NCBI GenBank assembly: GCA_943330745.2
Contig: CALQIX020000016.1
Location: 20,374 to 84,373, forward strand
From: Lishizhenia tianjinensis
Lineage (GTDB): Bacteria > Bacteroidota > Bacteroidia > Flavobacteriales_D > Crocinitomicaceae
Direction: 5' to 3'
Length of the DNA stretch: 64,000 nucleotides
Shown one piece after another: positions 9,327 to 18,904 of this stretch; the first letter of the stretch is position 1, and the number at the start of each line of letters is the position of its first letter. Under the pieces are notes generated by a model. That model was not told the DNA's origin, ran no database searches, and worked only from the letters and a program-made list of their open reading frames with translations. Made by a program: the position numbers and the translations under genes.

Positions 9327-10832
9327 TTAGATATTTACCTTATAATAATGTTGAATTCTGATGTGAATATTTTGAAAAGATGAAAATGCGATTAAAATTA
9401 AAAAGGGTAACAAAACTAATGTATATCTCTCTTCAATTCCTCGTTGAAAATATGTTAAATAAAATAGATACATTAAAATAGGTATAATAAACGAAACAAT
9501 TAGTTTGTTTTTTCTACAAAAGAATATTGCCATTGGAAGAGTAAAATAAATGGTTGAATGAATTATTAAAGCTATGAAGCGTAGGAATTCCATAACCCAA
9601 TTACCACGAAAACTAACTTGAAATTGATAAAGTGATAAATTCGAATGAAATATCATACTTTTCAAAATATTCAGAGGGGTTAGAAAGTATGAATTTAGTA
9701 TTTGTTTTGATTTATAAGAAACTGAAAGTTGATTAAATTTTTCAGACGCAATTATTTCGCTTCGAAGTGGAATAGACGGCATAATGGTTTTTGAATCAAA
9801 GTAAGTTTTCTGATCAATAATTGCTTTCTGATAAGATTGTAAAGCATCTACTAATTTATTTGCACCAATAGTTTTTAAAACTTTATTAGGGATTCGGTGA
9901 ATAAAATCATTAATGTTTTTGCTGCTGCTGTCTAATTTCATTGTATTTTCCCAAAACGGAACTAGTGTTTCATGAAAATGCTTTCCCGATGTTTCCCATT
10001 GTTTGAAAAATTCCCATGCTGATTGATGAGGCAAGCGAAAAAGCCCCGGAATTTCATTTTGATAAATTGGATGTAATTCAGTCCAATGTCCAAGAACAAT
10101 TTTATTACGAATTTCCCAAAAACTAAAAAGCGAAAATGAAATTAAAAAAATCATTAGGGTTCTTTTAATAAAAGTTAATGAATCCTTAGTTGAAAAATAA
10201 TCATTAATCAACAGAAAAATAAGTGGTAAGATAAATATACCTAATTGAGGTCGAATGATTAATATTACAGAAAAAGTAATTGCAGCAAGTATATAATATT
10301 TGGCTTTTGTTTCTTCATTAATATTTCCTTTAGTTAAAAAGTAAACATAAATAATTAAGAGAGCAGGGGTAACGCCTTCAGTCAGCGAATAATTCAAAAA
10401 GCTAATTGAAAATGGCAAGAAACCATAAATAATTGCTACAATTAGCCCGAGTGTTTTTGATTTAAGAATTATCTCAGATATTTGATAAAGTAGAATAACG
10501 GAAATTGAAAAAAGAATACATTGAAAAAGAAATAAGAAAAAAAGTGATTTTGTTTTCCCAAAAAGTAATACGCAAAATAGATATATAGATCCATAACCTG
10601 GAGGTCGAATTATACTTGTGTATTTCTCAAGATTATTAGCGTAAAGCGAGCCATGATTTATAAGATTGTCAAAGGGATTTAGATAACTATAATCGTCATT
10701 TGTAATAACAGTAGAATTTTGTCTTAATTCTTTCCTGTCGTGTTGAAGATTATTTTTATTTAGTTCATTCCAGAATACAGCATTAAATAACGATCCAATA
10801 AAAAGAAAAATAAAAATTCTATTTTTTGTCAT
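9327..10832 (-). CDS. Multi-spanning membrane glycosyltransferase-like protein (GT39/GT83 fold)
   Basis: The protein is about 501 residues with roughly ten hydrophobic segments spread along its length. The first large outer loop carries acidic residues (NDDYSYLNPFDNL) and the sequence RPPGYGSIYLF, the pattern seen in ArnT/PMT-like transferases that use polyprenyl-linked sugars. The likely role is sugar transfer to lipid A, glycan or protein in the periplasm; donor and acceptor are unknown. I start at 10832, 8 nt after the pepT stop and next to an AGAGGA sequence; a start ten codons earlier (10862) would overlap pepT. It is the last gene of the sppA-to-pepT operon. Confidence 0.75.
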   Translation of the reverse strand: MTKNRIFIFLFIGSLFNAVFWNELNKNNLQHDRKELRQNSTVITNDDYSYLNPFDNLINHGSLYANNLEKYTSIIRPPGYGSIYLFCVLLFGKTKSLFFLFLFQCILFSISVILLYQISEIILKSKTLGLIVAIIYGFLPFSISFLNYSLTEGVTPALLIIYVYFLTKGNINEETKAKYYILAAITFSVILIIRPQLGIFILPLIFLLINDYFSTKDSLTFIKRTLMIFLISFSLFSFWEIRNKIVLGHWTELHPIYQNEIPGLFRLPHQSAWEFFKQWETSGKHFHETLVPFWENTMKLDSSSKNINDFIHRIPNKVLKTIGANKLVDALQSYQKAIIDQKTYFDSKTIMPSIPLRSEIIASEKFNQLSVSYKSKQILNSYFLTPLNILKSMIFHSNLSLYQFQVSFRGNWVMEFLRFIALIIHSTIYFTLPMAIFFCRKNKLIVSFIIPILMYLFYLTYFQRGIEERYTLVLLPFLILIAFSSFQNIHIRIQHYYKVNI

Positions 10833-10840
10833 TCCTCTAA

Positions 10841-12097
10841 TTAATTTCCATGTTTTTCCCAAATTTGAACCAATTCAATCATGGTGTCAACTGCTTTTTG
10901 CATATCTTGAACTGAAACAAATTCATGTTTGGAATGAATAGCCATTTCACCTGTAAATAGGTTAGGGCAGGGTAGACCTATGAAGGATAATCGAGATCCA
11001 TCTGTTCCACCACGAATAATCATTTTTTTAGGTTCAATTCCTGCTTTTTCAATCGCTTGAACGGCATATTCATTTACAAAAGGAACCGTGTCCAAAATTT
11101 CTTTCATATTTCGGTATTGTTCACTCGTTTGGTGTTCAACCGATGATCCAGGGAAGTTATTCACTGCAGAATTTGCCAATTCGATCAATCGATTTTCATA
11201 TTCACCTAATTTAGTTGTTTGATGATCTCGAATAATAAACGAAACTGTTGCTGTTTCTAGACCACCGGATATTGAAGTAGGATGAACAAATCCTTCGCGA
11301 TCCTTTGTTGTTTCGGGCGACCAACTATCTTTTGGTAAGGAATCTACAAAATGTGAAGCGACTTTTATTGCGTGAACCATTTTTCCTTTTGCATAACCAG
11401 GATGAGCGCTAACACCATGAAAAGTAAATGTCATGGCATCTGCAGAAAATGTTTCATCCTCAATAGATCCAAGTGGCCCACCGTCTAGCGTATATCCAAA
11501 ATTTGCATCGAGTTTTTTCATATCTATCTTATCTACTCCACGACCAATTTCTTCATCCGGTGTAAATAGAATTCTTATTTTTCCATGCTGAATTTGTGGG
11601 TTTTGCATCATAAATTGAGCGAAATCCATGATAATGGCAACTCCTGCTTTGTCATCTCCACCTAATAAGGTTGTACCGCTTGCTGTTATGATGTCGTCTC
11701 CAAATTTCGATGCTAAATAAGGATGTTTTTCGGTTGTAATTATTTGGGTAGGATCATCTGGTAAAATAATTGGTTGTCCTTGGTAATTGTCATGAACGAT
11801 CGGTTTTACGTCTTTTCCGCTGCAATCAGGAGCAGTGTCCACGTGTGAACAAAAACAAATAGTTGGAATATTTTCGCGGGATGAAGTGGCTGGTATGGTT
11901 GCGTAAACATAACCCCATTTATCCATTTCAGCATCAACTATCCCAATTAGTTTAAGTTCTTCTACAAGCAATTTAGAAAGATCTTTTTGTTTTAAACTAG
12001 ATGGGGTGGTTTCAGAATTAGGGTCTGCTTCTGTATCAATTTGAACGTATCGAATGAGTCGATCTTTCACTGAGTAATCGTAATTTGTATGTTTCAT
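10841..12097 (-). CDS. pepT: Peptidase T (tripeptide aminopeptidase)
   Basis: The 418-residue M20 family enzyme starts at MKHTNYDYSVKDRLIRYVQIDT, close to known PepT N-termini; two upstream ATGs (12106, 12127) would overlap miaE. Metal-binding and catalytic motifs are present: SHVDTAPD, LLGGDDKAG and the TPDEEIG catalytic-base segment. PepT is a cytoplasmic zinc enzyme that removes the N-terminal residue of tripeptides. Length matches the family (about 410). It lies 1 nt after miaE in the operon. Confidence 0.95.
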   Translation of the reverse strand: MKHTNYDYSVKDRLIRYVQIDTEADPNSETTPSSLKQKDLSKLLVEELKLIGIVDAEMDKWGYVYATIPATSSRENIPTICFCSHVDTAPDCSGKDVKPIVHDNYQGQPIILPDDPTQIITTEKHPYLASKFGDDIITASGTTLLGGDDKAGVAIIMDFAQFMMQNPQIQHGKIRILFTPDEEIGRGVDKIDMKKLDANFGYTLDGGPLGSIEDETFSADAMTFTFHGVSAHPGYAKGKMVHAIKVASHFVDSLPKDSWSPETTKDREGFVHPTSISGGLETATVSFIIRDHQTTKLGEYENRLIELANSAVNNFPGSSVEHQTSEQYRNMKEILDTVPFVNEYAVQAIEKAGIEPKKMIIRGGTDGSRLSFIGLPCPNLFTGEMAIHSKHEFVSVQDMQKAVDTMIELVQIWEKHGN

Positions 12098-12098
12098 A

Positions 12099-12686
12099 TT
12101 ATCCATGTATAGTTTCAGTTTTTCCATATTGTTCCATTAACGTAGCTTCAAATTCAAGGAATTTTTGCCAACGTAATTCGACATTGATTTTTCCGCCATA
12201 TTTCTTTGCGAAACCAATGAATGTAGTGTAGTGTCGGGCTTCACTTTCCATTAAGTCTCGGTAGAATTTCTTTAAATCTTCATCTTTTAATTCCTCAGAA
12301 AGTATTTTAAAACGTTCACAACTTCTTGCTTCTATCATAGCAGCGAAAAGCATTTGATCCACGAAGTATCCTTCTTTTGATCCATGTGCACTGCGTTTTA
12401 AATAACCTGCTAAATCATTCACATATGGATCTTTACGCTCAAAAGTTAATGTCAATCCACGATCCAAAAGTTTTTGATGAACCATATCGAAATGCATCAT
12501 TTCCTCCTGACAAATTGCAGTCATTGCCTGAACCAAATCCACATAAAAGGGATATTGTACGATCATTGAAATGGCATTACTTGCAGCTTTTTGTTCACAG
12601 AAAGCATGGTCAATCAAAATTTCATGCAGATTACGCTCAACGATGTTTACCCAGCGAGGGTCTGTTGCCATTTTTAATCCTAACAT
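12099..12686 (-). CDS. miaE: tRNA-(ms2io6A37)-hydroxylase MiaE
   Basis: The 195-residue ferritin-like di-iron enzyme begins MLGLKMATDPRWVNIVE, a typical MiaE start. Iron ligands are visible in pairs: E in CEQKAAS, EEMMHFDMVH, IEARSCERF and ESEARHYTTF. MiaE hydroxylates ms2i6A at tRNA position 37 using O2, so its presence points to an aerobic lifestyle. It sits 3 nt downstream of hisS and 1 nt upstream of pepT. No miaA or miaB is in the window. Confidence 0.93.
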   Translation of the reverse strand: MLGLKMATDPRWVNIVERNLHEILIDHAFCEQKAASNAISMIVQYPFYVDLVQAMTAICQEEMMHFDMVHQKLLDRGLTLTFERKDPYVNDLAGYLKRSAHGSKEGYFVDQMLFAAMIEARSCERFKILSEELKDEDLKKFYRDLMESEARHYTTFIGFAKKYGGKINVELRWQKFLEFEATLMEQYGKTETIHG

Positions 12687-12689
12687 GAG

Positions 12690-14060
12690 TTATCGTTTAA
12701 ATTGTTCTGACAAGGAGGACCATGAAACTTGATTTTGTTCGCCTGTACTCATGTTTTTTAAGAGAACAATTTCATTCTCTAATTCACTTTCACCCAATAA
12801 TGCAACGAATTGAGCATGTGTATCATTGGCATATTTCATTTGTTTTTGAATTTTTGCCGATTCAGGATAGAGTTCTGCTGATATTCCTTTTTTTCGCAAT
12901 TGATGAACCAATTTATAGGCGGCTGAAGCTTCATTTTTACCAAAATTGATAAACATTACCTCAATTCCTCGCTCCAAATCGTCAGGAAACAAGTTCAAAG
13001 TCGTTAGAATGTCGTAAATGCGATCAGCACCAAAAGAGATTCCAACACCAGATAATCCTTTCATACCAAATAATCCAGTTAAATCATCATAGCGTCCACC
13101 ACCACAAATACTACCCATTTGTACATCGTGCGCTGTTACTTCAAAGATTGCCCCCGTGTAATAATTTAGTCCACGAGCAAGTGTTACGTCAAGCTCAATA
13201 ATTCCTTTTGATAAGCCAATTTCGTTCACTGAGTGAAATATTGTTTCAATTTCTTCAATGCCTTTTAATCCAATTTCACTTGTGGATAGATAATTTTTTA
13301 AAAAATTGATTTTAAATTCATTATCTCCTTTTAATTGAAATAAAGGTTTAATTAATTCGATACTTTTTTCTGCGATATTTCGATTTCGTAATTCCTCCAA
13401 AACACCTTCTTCACCAATTTTATCGAGTTTATCAATTGCAACAGTAATTTCAACTAATTTTTCAGATTCACCACAAACTTCTGCAATTCCAGAAAGTATT
13501 TTTCGATTATTTATATGTATGGTAAAACCAGGAAGGTTGAAAGAACTTAGGACTTCGTCAAAAATGAAGATTAAATCTGTTTCATGAAGTAACGAATCGC
13601 TGCCTACAACGTCAGCATCACACTGAAAAAATTCTTGATATCGTCCGTGCTGTGGACGATCCGCTCTCCAAACAGGTTGAATTTGATATCGTTTAAATGG
13701 GAATGACAATTCATGTTGATGCTGAACTACAAAACGAGCAAATGGAACGGTTAAATCATAGCGCAATGCTTTTTCAGCCAACGAATTAGCGAATTTAGGA
13801 AGATTATCAGCTGCTAAAGCTTCTAAATCAGCCTTACGTACCTTTTCACCACTGTTCAATATTCGAAAAATCAAACGATCTCCTTCGTCGCCATATTTTC
13901 CTAATAGCGTTGAAGACAATTCAAATGATGGAGTTTCAATAGGAGCAAAGCCATATTTTTGAAAAACGCTTTTCATGGTTGAAAATAAATAGTTTCTCTT
14001 GGCAACATCAGCCGGTAAAAAATCCCGTGTTCCTTTCGGTATGGAGGGTTTTTGAGCCAT
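12690..14060 (-). CDS. hisS: Histidyl-tRNA synthetase
   Basis: This 456-residue class II synthetase shows the N-terminal KGTRDFLP motif, motif 2 RYQEFFQCDADVVG, the histidine-specific RGLNYYTGAIFE segment, and the GGGRYDDLTG loop ahead of motif 3 (SFGADRIYD). A C-terminal anticodon-binding domain follows (residues about 360-456). It charges tRNA-His in the cytoplasm. It lies 2 nt after the ppx/gppA gene within a compact operon. Confidence 0.97.
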   Translation of the reverse strand: MAQKPSIPKGTRDFLPADVAKRNYLFSTMKSVFQKYGFAPIETPSFELSSTLLGKYGDEGDRLIFRILNSGEKVRKADLEALAADNLPKFANSLAEKALRYDLTVPFARFVVQHQHELSFPFKRYQIQPVWRADRPQHGRYQEFFQCDADVVGSDSLLHETDLIFIFDEVLSSFNLPGFTIHINNRKILSGIAEVCGESEKLVEITVAIDKLDKIGEEGVLEELRNRNIAEKSIELIKPLFQLKGDNEFKINFLKNYLSTSEIGLKGIEEIETIFHSVNEIGLSKGIIELDVTLARGLNYYTGAIFEVTAHDVQMGSICGGGRYDDLTGLFGMKGLSGVGISFGADRIYDILTTLNLFPDDLERGIEVMFINFGKNEASAAYKLVHQLRKKGISAELYPESAKIQKQMKYANDTHAQFVALLGESELENEIVLLKNMSTGEQNQVSWSSLSEQFKR

Positions 14061-14062
14061 AG

Positions 14063-14932
14063 TTATAAATTTGATAAATTAGTTTCTAAGGAATGAATGA
14101 TGCCATCCGCCAATCCAATTTTCGGTACGAAGATCTCGGTGCAATTTATTCGTTTCATAATAAAGAGATAAATTTCAAGCGCTGGAACGATTACATCTGC
14201 ACGATCACTTTTCAAAGGAAATTGAATCATTCGCTCTTCCATTGTTAAAAATCTTAACTTTTCATGTAGCACTTGCAGTGCAGAAATGGTAGCTGGCGCT
14301 GAACTTTTTAAGTCTAGTATTTTATGCGCTTTTCCAATATTCCCGCCCGTTCCAAAAGTTTTTAACTGCTTGTTCGAAGGAATATTCGCTTCGATCCATT
14401 TAGATAAATCGTCCCAAATATAATTGCTTTCCTTTTGCTTAAGCAGGCGTATTGTTCCTAATTCGAAGGACTTAGCAGCGGTTCGTTGTCCATTTTCAAA
14501 AACACTGATTTCCGTACTTCCACCACCAACATCAATAACCAAAAAAGGGAGGGTTTTATCAAATTCTAAGGTAGTAAAAGCTTCAAGTATAAAATTTGCT
14601 TCAGTGGCTCCAGAAATCACTTCGAGATCTACACCTGTTTTTTCCTGAATTAGTTTTATGATTTCAGTTGCGTTTTTAGCATCACGCATCGCTGATGTAG
14701 CAACCGCCTTGATTTTGGATACCTGAAACGATTTACATATCAACTCAAAAGCCTGAATTGTACGTAGAAAATCAGTTATTTTATGGTCAGAAACGAATCC
14801 AGTTGAGTATACGTCATCGCCCAAACGAAGTGGAATCCGTGTATAATAAATTTTACTGCTTGTTTCATTTTTAAATTCTCCAACAAGCAAACGCGCCGCA
14901 TTTGTACCAACATCAATAACACCAAACCTCAT
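14063..14932 (-). CDS. Ppx/GppA-type phosphatase
   Basis: The 289-residue ASKHA-fold protein has phosphate-1 loop DVGTNAARLL at residues 7-16 and phosphate-2 loop DVGGGSTEIS (about 141-150). The family hydrolyses polyphosphate and/or pppGpp. This short form lacks the extra C-terminal HD-like domains found in E. coli Ppx and GppA, which is usual for Bacteroidota. Whether it acts on polyphosphate or pppGpp cannot be told from sequence. It lies 3 nt downstream of sppA. Confidence 0.88.
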   Translation of the reverse strand: MRFGVIDVGTNAARLLVGEFKNETSSKIYYTRIPLRLGDDVYSTGFVSDHKITDFLRTIQAFELICKSFQVSKIKAVATSAMRDAKNATEIIKLIQEKTGVDLEVISGATEANFILEAFTTLEFDKTLPFLVIDVGGGSTEISVFENGQRTAAKSFELGTIRLLKQKESNYIWDDLSKWIEANIPSNKQLKTFGTGGNIGKAHKILDLKSSAPATISALQVLHEKLRFLTMEERMIQFPLKSDRADVIVPALEIYLFIMKRINCTEIFVPKIGLADGIIHSLETNLSNL

Positions 14933-14935
14933 ATT

Positions 14936-16732
14936 CTATCTCAATTTAATTTCGTAAGGTAAACGCATTTGAATACCAGACCAAGTTTCAATTCTTTTAA
15001 GTTTTGTATAATAATCTAAAAGTTCAGCTGGAATGGTTGATTTAACCGTTGTTTCATCGGATTCATCATTGAACATTTCTAGTAGTTCCAAAAATTCATT
15101 TTGTTTGTTTCCAGGAAAATACTCGATTTTAGGTTCTGAGATTTTTGCCAATTTTGCTGCATAATTTATGGCATCTGTTAAACCACCTATTTCATCGACA
15201 AGTCCAATTCTTTTCGCATCTTTTCCAGTCCAAACTCTACCTCTAGCAAAAACATTTACTTGGTCCTTGGTCATTTTTCTTCCGTTAGCTACGCGTTCAA
15301 GAAATAAATCATAAATATCATCTACTTCACTTTGAATTATTGCCAATTCTTGAGGAGTTAATTTACGATTCAAACTCATGGGTGCATGTGCGTTTGTGGA
15401 AGCCCGGTCAAAAGTAATTCCGAGGTAGTTTTCAAGCATTTTTCCTGTGTAAGGGATCATCCCAAAAACACCAATGGAGCCTGTGATAGTTGTTGGTTCT
15501 GCAAATATTTTTGTTGCCGGGGCAGCAATGTAATACCCACCTGAGGCGGCAACATCTCCCATGGAAACAATCACCTTTTTTACTTTATTTGTAAGGGTAA
15601 CTTCTCTCCAAATCTCTTCACTAGCCAATGCGCTTCCACCTGGACTATTGATTCTAAAAACAACTGTTTTAATGGATTCTTTTTCGCGTGCTTCCTTGAA
15701 CAATTTGCAAATTTTATTAGAAGCAACACCGTCTCCACTAGTAGCAACTTCCCCTTCGGCAACGATAACTGCAATATTTGATTCTTCGGCAGCAACAAGG
15801 GTTTGATCCTCATTAAACTCCTTTCGGGCGTATTTTTCGAAGTTGTATAAATTCAGTTCACTTGATTTTTTGCAGTTCATTTTTTTACAAAGTATTTCAA
15901 TGATTTCGTCCTTGTATTTTAAACCATCTAAAAGCTTATATTTTACTGCATCATCTGTTCGTTTTATCAACATCGAGTCGGCGATTAAATTCAAATTCGT
16001 ACTTGTAATCTTTCTGTCTTTGGCTATTTCATCTGTAATATCTTCCCACATGCTTTTCATGTATCGTTCAATTTGTACTCGGCTCGAATCGCTCATTTCA
16101 GTTCTGAAAAACGGCTCAACAGCACTTTTGAAATCATTGTTTTTACCGCGGATAATCTCCACTTCAACATTGAGTTTATCCAAAGAATTCTTGAAAAAAG
16201 TTAATTCGGCGCCCATTCCCAAAAATTCCATGGTGGACGTTGGGAATCCATAAATTGAGTTTGCTGCCGAGGTTAGGTAATACTCTTTTTGAGTAATTAA
16301 TTCACCTGAATTATAGGCGATTACAAATTTACCTGATTTTTCAAAATCATTGATCGCATCTCGAATCTCTTTTGCGGTTGAGTATCCACAATTTAAATCA
16401 TCTAATTCAATGAAAATCCCTTTGATTTTTGAATCTTTCTTTGCCTTTTCAAAGCCCATTAGCAAATCACGCAAACCAATTGAATTTGAAACATTGAAGC
16501 TAGTAGCGTTTAGATCCGCTTTACCTTTTTCAGCAATTTCCCCTTTCAATGTTAGGTGAAGGATCGTATTTTCTTTGACAGTTGTTTCTTTATTTCCACT
16601 TAAGGCGACGATTATTCCTCCAAAAAACAACAGGGTTATCATCCAACCAATAAAGGATGTGATGCAAATGGCTATGAATGTTGGCCAAAATATTTTCCAA
16701 AAACTAATTTTTACTTTTTTTTGTTCTTCCAT
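14936..16732 (-). CDS. sppA: Signal peptide peptidase SppA, 67-kDa type
   Basis: The 598-residue protein has one N-terminal membrane segment (about residues 10-43) and tandem ClpP-like domains, as in E. coli SppA. The catalytic Lys candidate is in NNDFKSAVEPFF of the first domain, and the catalytic Ser in GDVAASGGYYIA of the second. It degrades leftover signal peptides in the inner membrane facing the periplasm. It is the first gene of a six-gene minus-strand operon (sppA, ppx/gppA, hisS, miaE, pepT, glycosyltransferase) with gaps of 1-8 nt. Confidence 0.94.
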   Translation of the reverse strand: MEEQKKVKISFWKIFWPTFIAICITSFIGWMITLLFFGGIIVALSGNKETTVKENTILHLTLKGEIAEKGKADLNATSFNVSNSIGLRDLLMGFEKAKKDSKIKGIFIELDDLNCGYSTAKEIRDAINDFEKSGKFVIAYNSGELITQKEYYLTSAANSIYGFPTSTMEFLGMGAELTFFKNSLDKLNVEVEIIRGKNNDFKSAVEPFFRTEMSDSSRVQIERYMKSMWEDITDEIAKDRKITSTNLNLIADSMLIKRTDDAVKYKLLDGLKYKDEIIEILCKKMNCKKSSELNLYNFEKYARKEFNEDQTLVAAEESNIAVIVAEGEVATSGDGVASNKICKLFKEAREKESIKTVVFRINSPGGSALASEEIWREVTLTNKVKKVIVSMGDVAASGGYYIAAPATKIFAEPTTITGSIGVFGMIPYTGKMLENYLGITFDRASTNAHAPMSLNRKLTPQELAIIQSEVDDIYDLFLERVANGRKMTKDQVNVFARGRVWTGKDAKRIGLVDEIGGLTDAINYAAKLAKISEPKIEYFPGNKQNEFLELLEMFNDESDETTVKSTIPAELLDYYTKLKRIETWSGIQMRLPYEIKLR

Positions 16733-16761
16733 GATTTGTTACTTAATTCGATTATTAATTT

Positions 16762-16775
16762 GCCGTTCAAACGGC
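16762..16775 (-). terminator. Weak hairpin between hutH and sppA
   Basis: GCCG and CGGC arms (extendable to GCCGTT/AACGGC) form a small hairpin just past the hutH stop. There is no T-run on the minus strand, so terminator function is doubtful. Confidence 0.25.
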
Positions 16776-16805
16776 TTATTTTAATGACATTGGTTTTCTA
16801 AAAAG

Positions 16806-18293
16806 TTAATTCTTCAATTGTATTACAAAATCTCGCGCACCGATTATCTTAGGTTGCATGAATTCGTCCTTTTCAGTCGATGAAATTTGATTTCTGAATT
16901 TCGTAATTAATGCTTCGTTTTTAGAACTTGATTTCAAAGGTCGCCGAAATTCAATTGCTTGAAGTGCCGTTAATAATTCAATACCTTGAATGGTAAAGCA
17001 ATTATCAATGATTTTTAAAAATTTAGTTGCTGCATTTGCTCCCATGCTCACATGATCTTCCTGTCCATTGCTTGAATCAATTGAATCGATGGAGGCAGGA
17101 GTGCAATATTGTTTGTTTTGACTCACGATTGAGGCGCATGTATATTGAACGATCATGAATCCGGAGTTTAACCCAGGTACAGCGACCAAAAATGAGGGTA
17201 GACCTCGAGTACCAGAAATTAATTTATATACTCTTCGTTCAGATATACTTCCCATTTCAGCCATTGCAATAGCTAGGAAATCTAATGTTATCGCAAGAGG
17301 TTGTCCGTGAAAATTTCCACCGGAAACAATTAAATCTTCATCAGGAAAAATAGTTGGATTATCAGTTACCGCATTAATTTCATTTTCAAAAACTCCTTTT
17401 GCATAGTGTAATGCGTCCCAGGTAGCGCCATGTACTTGAGGAATGCAGCGAAATGAATATGGATCTTGAACGTGCATTTTGTTTTGATTGGCAATTTCGC
17501 TATCGGTAAGATTTGCTCTCATTTTCTGAGAAGTTACTTGTTGTCCGGAATGATTTCGGATCCTATGCAAAGAAGCGCCAAAAGGTTCCATGCGACCATC
17601 GTATCCTTCCAAGGACAAGCTAGCTACTTGAATCCAATTTTCCCAAAGTTGCATTGATTTTAACCATCCCATACACCCATGTGCGCTCATAAATTGGGTC
17701 CCGTTTAATAAAGCCAATCCTTCTTTTGCGCCCAGTTCAATTGGGGAAAGATTAAAGATTTTCAAGACTTCCATGCTAGGAAGAATTTCATTTTTAAACG
17801 AAACAGTTCCTTCTCCCAATAAAGGCAATGACAAATGGGCTAGGGGAGCAAGATCGCCTGAAGCACCTAAACTTCCTTGTTCATAAACAATCGGTAAGAT
17901 ATCTTCATTATAGAAAAATACAAGTCGTTCCATTGTTTCTATGCGAACACCGGAATGGCCTTTTGCTAAACCTATTATTTTTAGCAATAACATGCATTTT
18001 ACGATGCTAGTATCTATTTGACATCCAGTTCCACAAGCATGTGATAGTACTAAATTTCGTTGGAGAAGTGATAAATCGTCTTTTGAAATTGCAGTATCAC
18101 ACAAAGATCCAAAGCCCGTATTTATACCATAGATTAGTTGGTCTGAATCTTTAATTTTTGAATCCAAATAATTTCTACAATCAATGATTGCTTTTCGTGC
18201 TGCTTCACCCAATTCAATTTTGCGCTTGTTTTCAAGAATTGATTGAATATCACTTAACTCTAGCCATTGATTATTTAGGACAAAATTTTCCAT
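16806..18293 (-). CDS. hutH: Histidine ammonia-lyase
   Basis: The 495-residue protein (start MENFVLNNQW) contains the MIO-forming triad Ala144-Ser145-Gly146 in GSLGASGDLAP, the Tyr loop YGINTGFG (about 55-62), and a Ser-His pair in LVLSHACG, the pattern expected for histidine rather than tyrosine or phenylalanine lyases. The reaction deaminates histidine to urocanate. No hutU, hutI or hutG is nearby, so the gene is an orphan here. It has its own TATCTTTG promoter box. An 8-codon longer start (18317) would overlap that box. Confidence 0.9.
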   Translation of the reverse strand: MENFVLNNQWLELSDIQSILENKRKIELGEAARKAIIDCRNYLDSKIKDSDQLIYGINTGFGSLCDTAISKDDLSLLQRNLVLSHACGTGCQIDTSIVKCMLLLKIIGLAKGHSGVRIETMERLVFFYNEDILPIVYEQGSLGASGDLAPLAHLSLPLLGEGTVSFKNEILPSMEVLKIFNLSPIELGAKEGLALLNGTQFMSAHGCMGWLKSMQLWENWIQVASLSLEGYDGRMEPFGASLHRIRNHSGQQVTSQKMRANLTDSEIANQNKMHVQDPYSFRCIPQVHGATWDALHYAKGVFENEINAVTDNPTIFPDEDLIVSGGNFHGQPLAITLDFLAIAMAEMGSISERRVYKLISGTRGLPSFLVAVPGLNSGFMIVQYTCASIVSQNKQYCTPASIDSIDSSNGQEDHVSMGANAATKFLKIIDNCFTIQGIELLTALQAIEFRRPLKSSSKNEALITKFRNQISSTEKDEFMQPKIIGARDFVIQLKN

Positions 18294-18314
18294 TGAACGT
18301 TTGAAATTAATTAA

Positions 18315-18322
18315 CAAAGATA
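18315..18322 (-). promoter_or_regulatory. Promoter -7 box for hutH
   Basis: The minus strand reads TATCTTTG, a perfect TANNTTTG, 21 nt upstream of the hutH start at 18293. This spacing supports the downstream of the two possible start codons. Confidence 0.55.
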
Positions 18323-18451
18323 GGATTATTTGGTGGGATACGACTACCTGAATTATTGAATATTAGCGTTAATATTTAGGTATATCTCATGTATTTCGAG
18401 GATGTTTATTTGCAAGAAGATACATCTGATCCTTATTCAGTGCAATTGATT

Positions 18452-18904
18452 CTACTCCCTCGCTTTCGAATCAATCGTAATGGTTACCGGACCATCATTG
18501 ATTAATGAAATCTGCATATCAGCACCAAAAACACCCGTTTTAATTGTGTTTGGAAGGAGTTGGTTCAACATTAAAATAAACTTTTCGTATAGGGGAACGG
18601 CAATTTCAGGAGATGCAGAGCGAATAAAACTTGGACGATTTCCTTTTTTTGTGGATGCAAATAAGGTAAATTGACTAACCAGTAGGATTTCTCCACCCAC
18701 ATCTTGAACAGAAAGATTCATTTTTCCATCTTGGTCTGAAAAAATACGTAAATCAGCTATTTTCTTTGAAATCCAGCGTAAGTCTTCCTCCAAATCGTTT
18801 TTTTCAAACCCCACCAATACAAGGTAGCCTGTTTTAATTTGACCATGAATCTGCTGATTGATGCTTACTGATGCTTCAGTTACACGTTGAATTACCACTC
18901 TCAT
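18452..18904 (-). CDS. dtd: D-aminoacyl-tRNA deacylase
   Basis: The 150-residue protein starts MRVVIQRVTEASV and shows the two DTD hallmarks: LLVSQFTL (SQFTL near residue 77) and the NDGPVTI motif near the C-terminus that places the Gly-cisPro pair in the active site. It removes D-amino acids from mischarged tRNAs. Its start overlaps the rsgA stop by 4 nt, indicating translational coupling in the accC-rsgA-dtd operon. Confidence 0.96.
   Translation of the reverse strand: MRVVIQRVTEASVSINQQIHGQIKTGYLVLVGFEKNDLEEDLRWISKKIADLRIFSDQDGKMNLSVQDVGGEILLVSQFTLFASTKKGNRPSFIRSASPEIAVPLYEKFILMLNQLLPNTIKTGVFGADMQISLINDGPVTITIDSKARE

Noticed and set aside
16762..16775. Good intrinsic terminator for hutH
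   Set aside because: Small stem and no T-run in the needed direction; listed only at low confidence.
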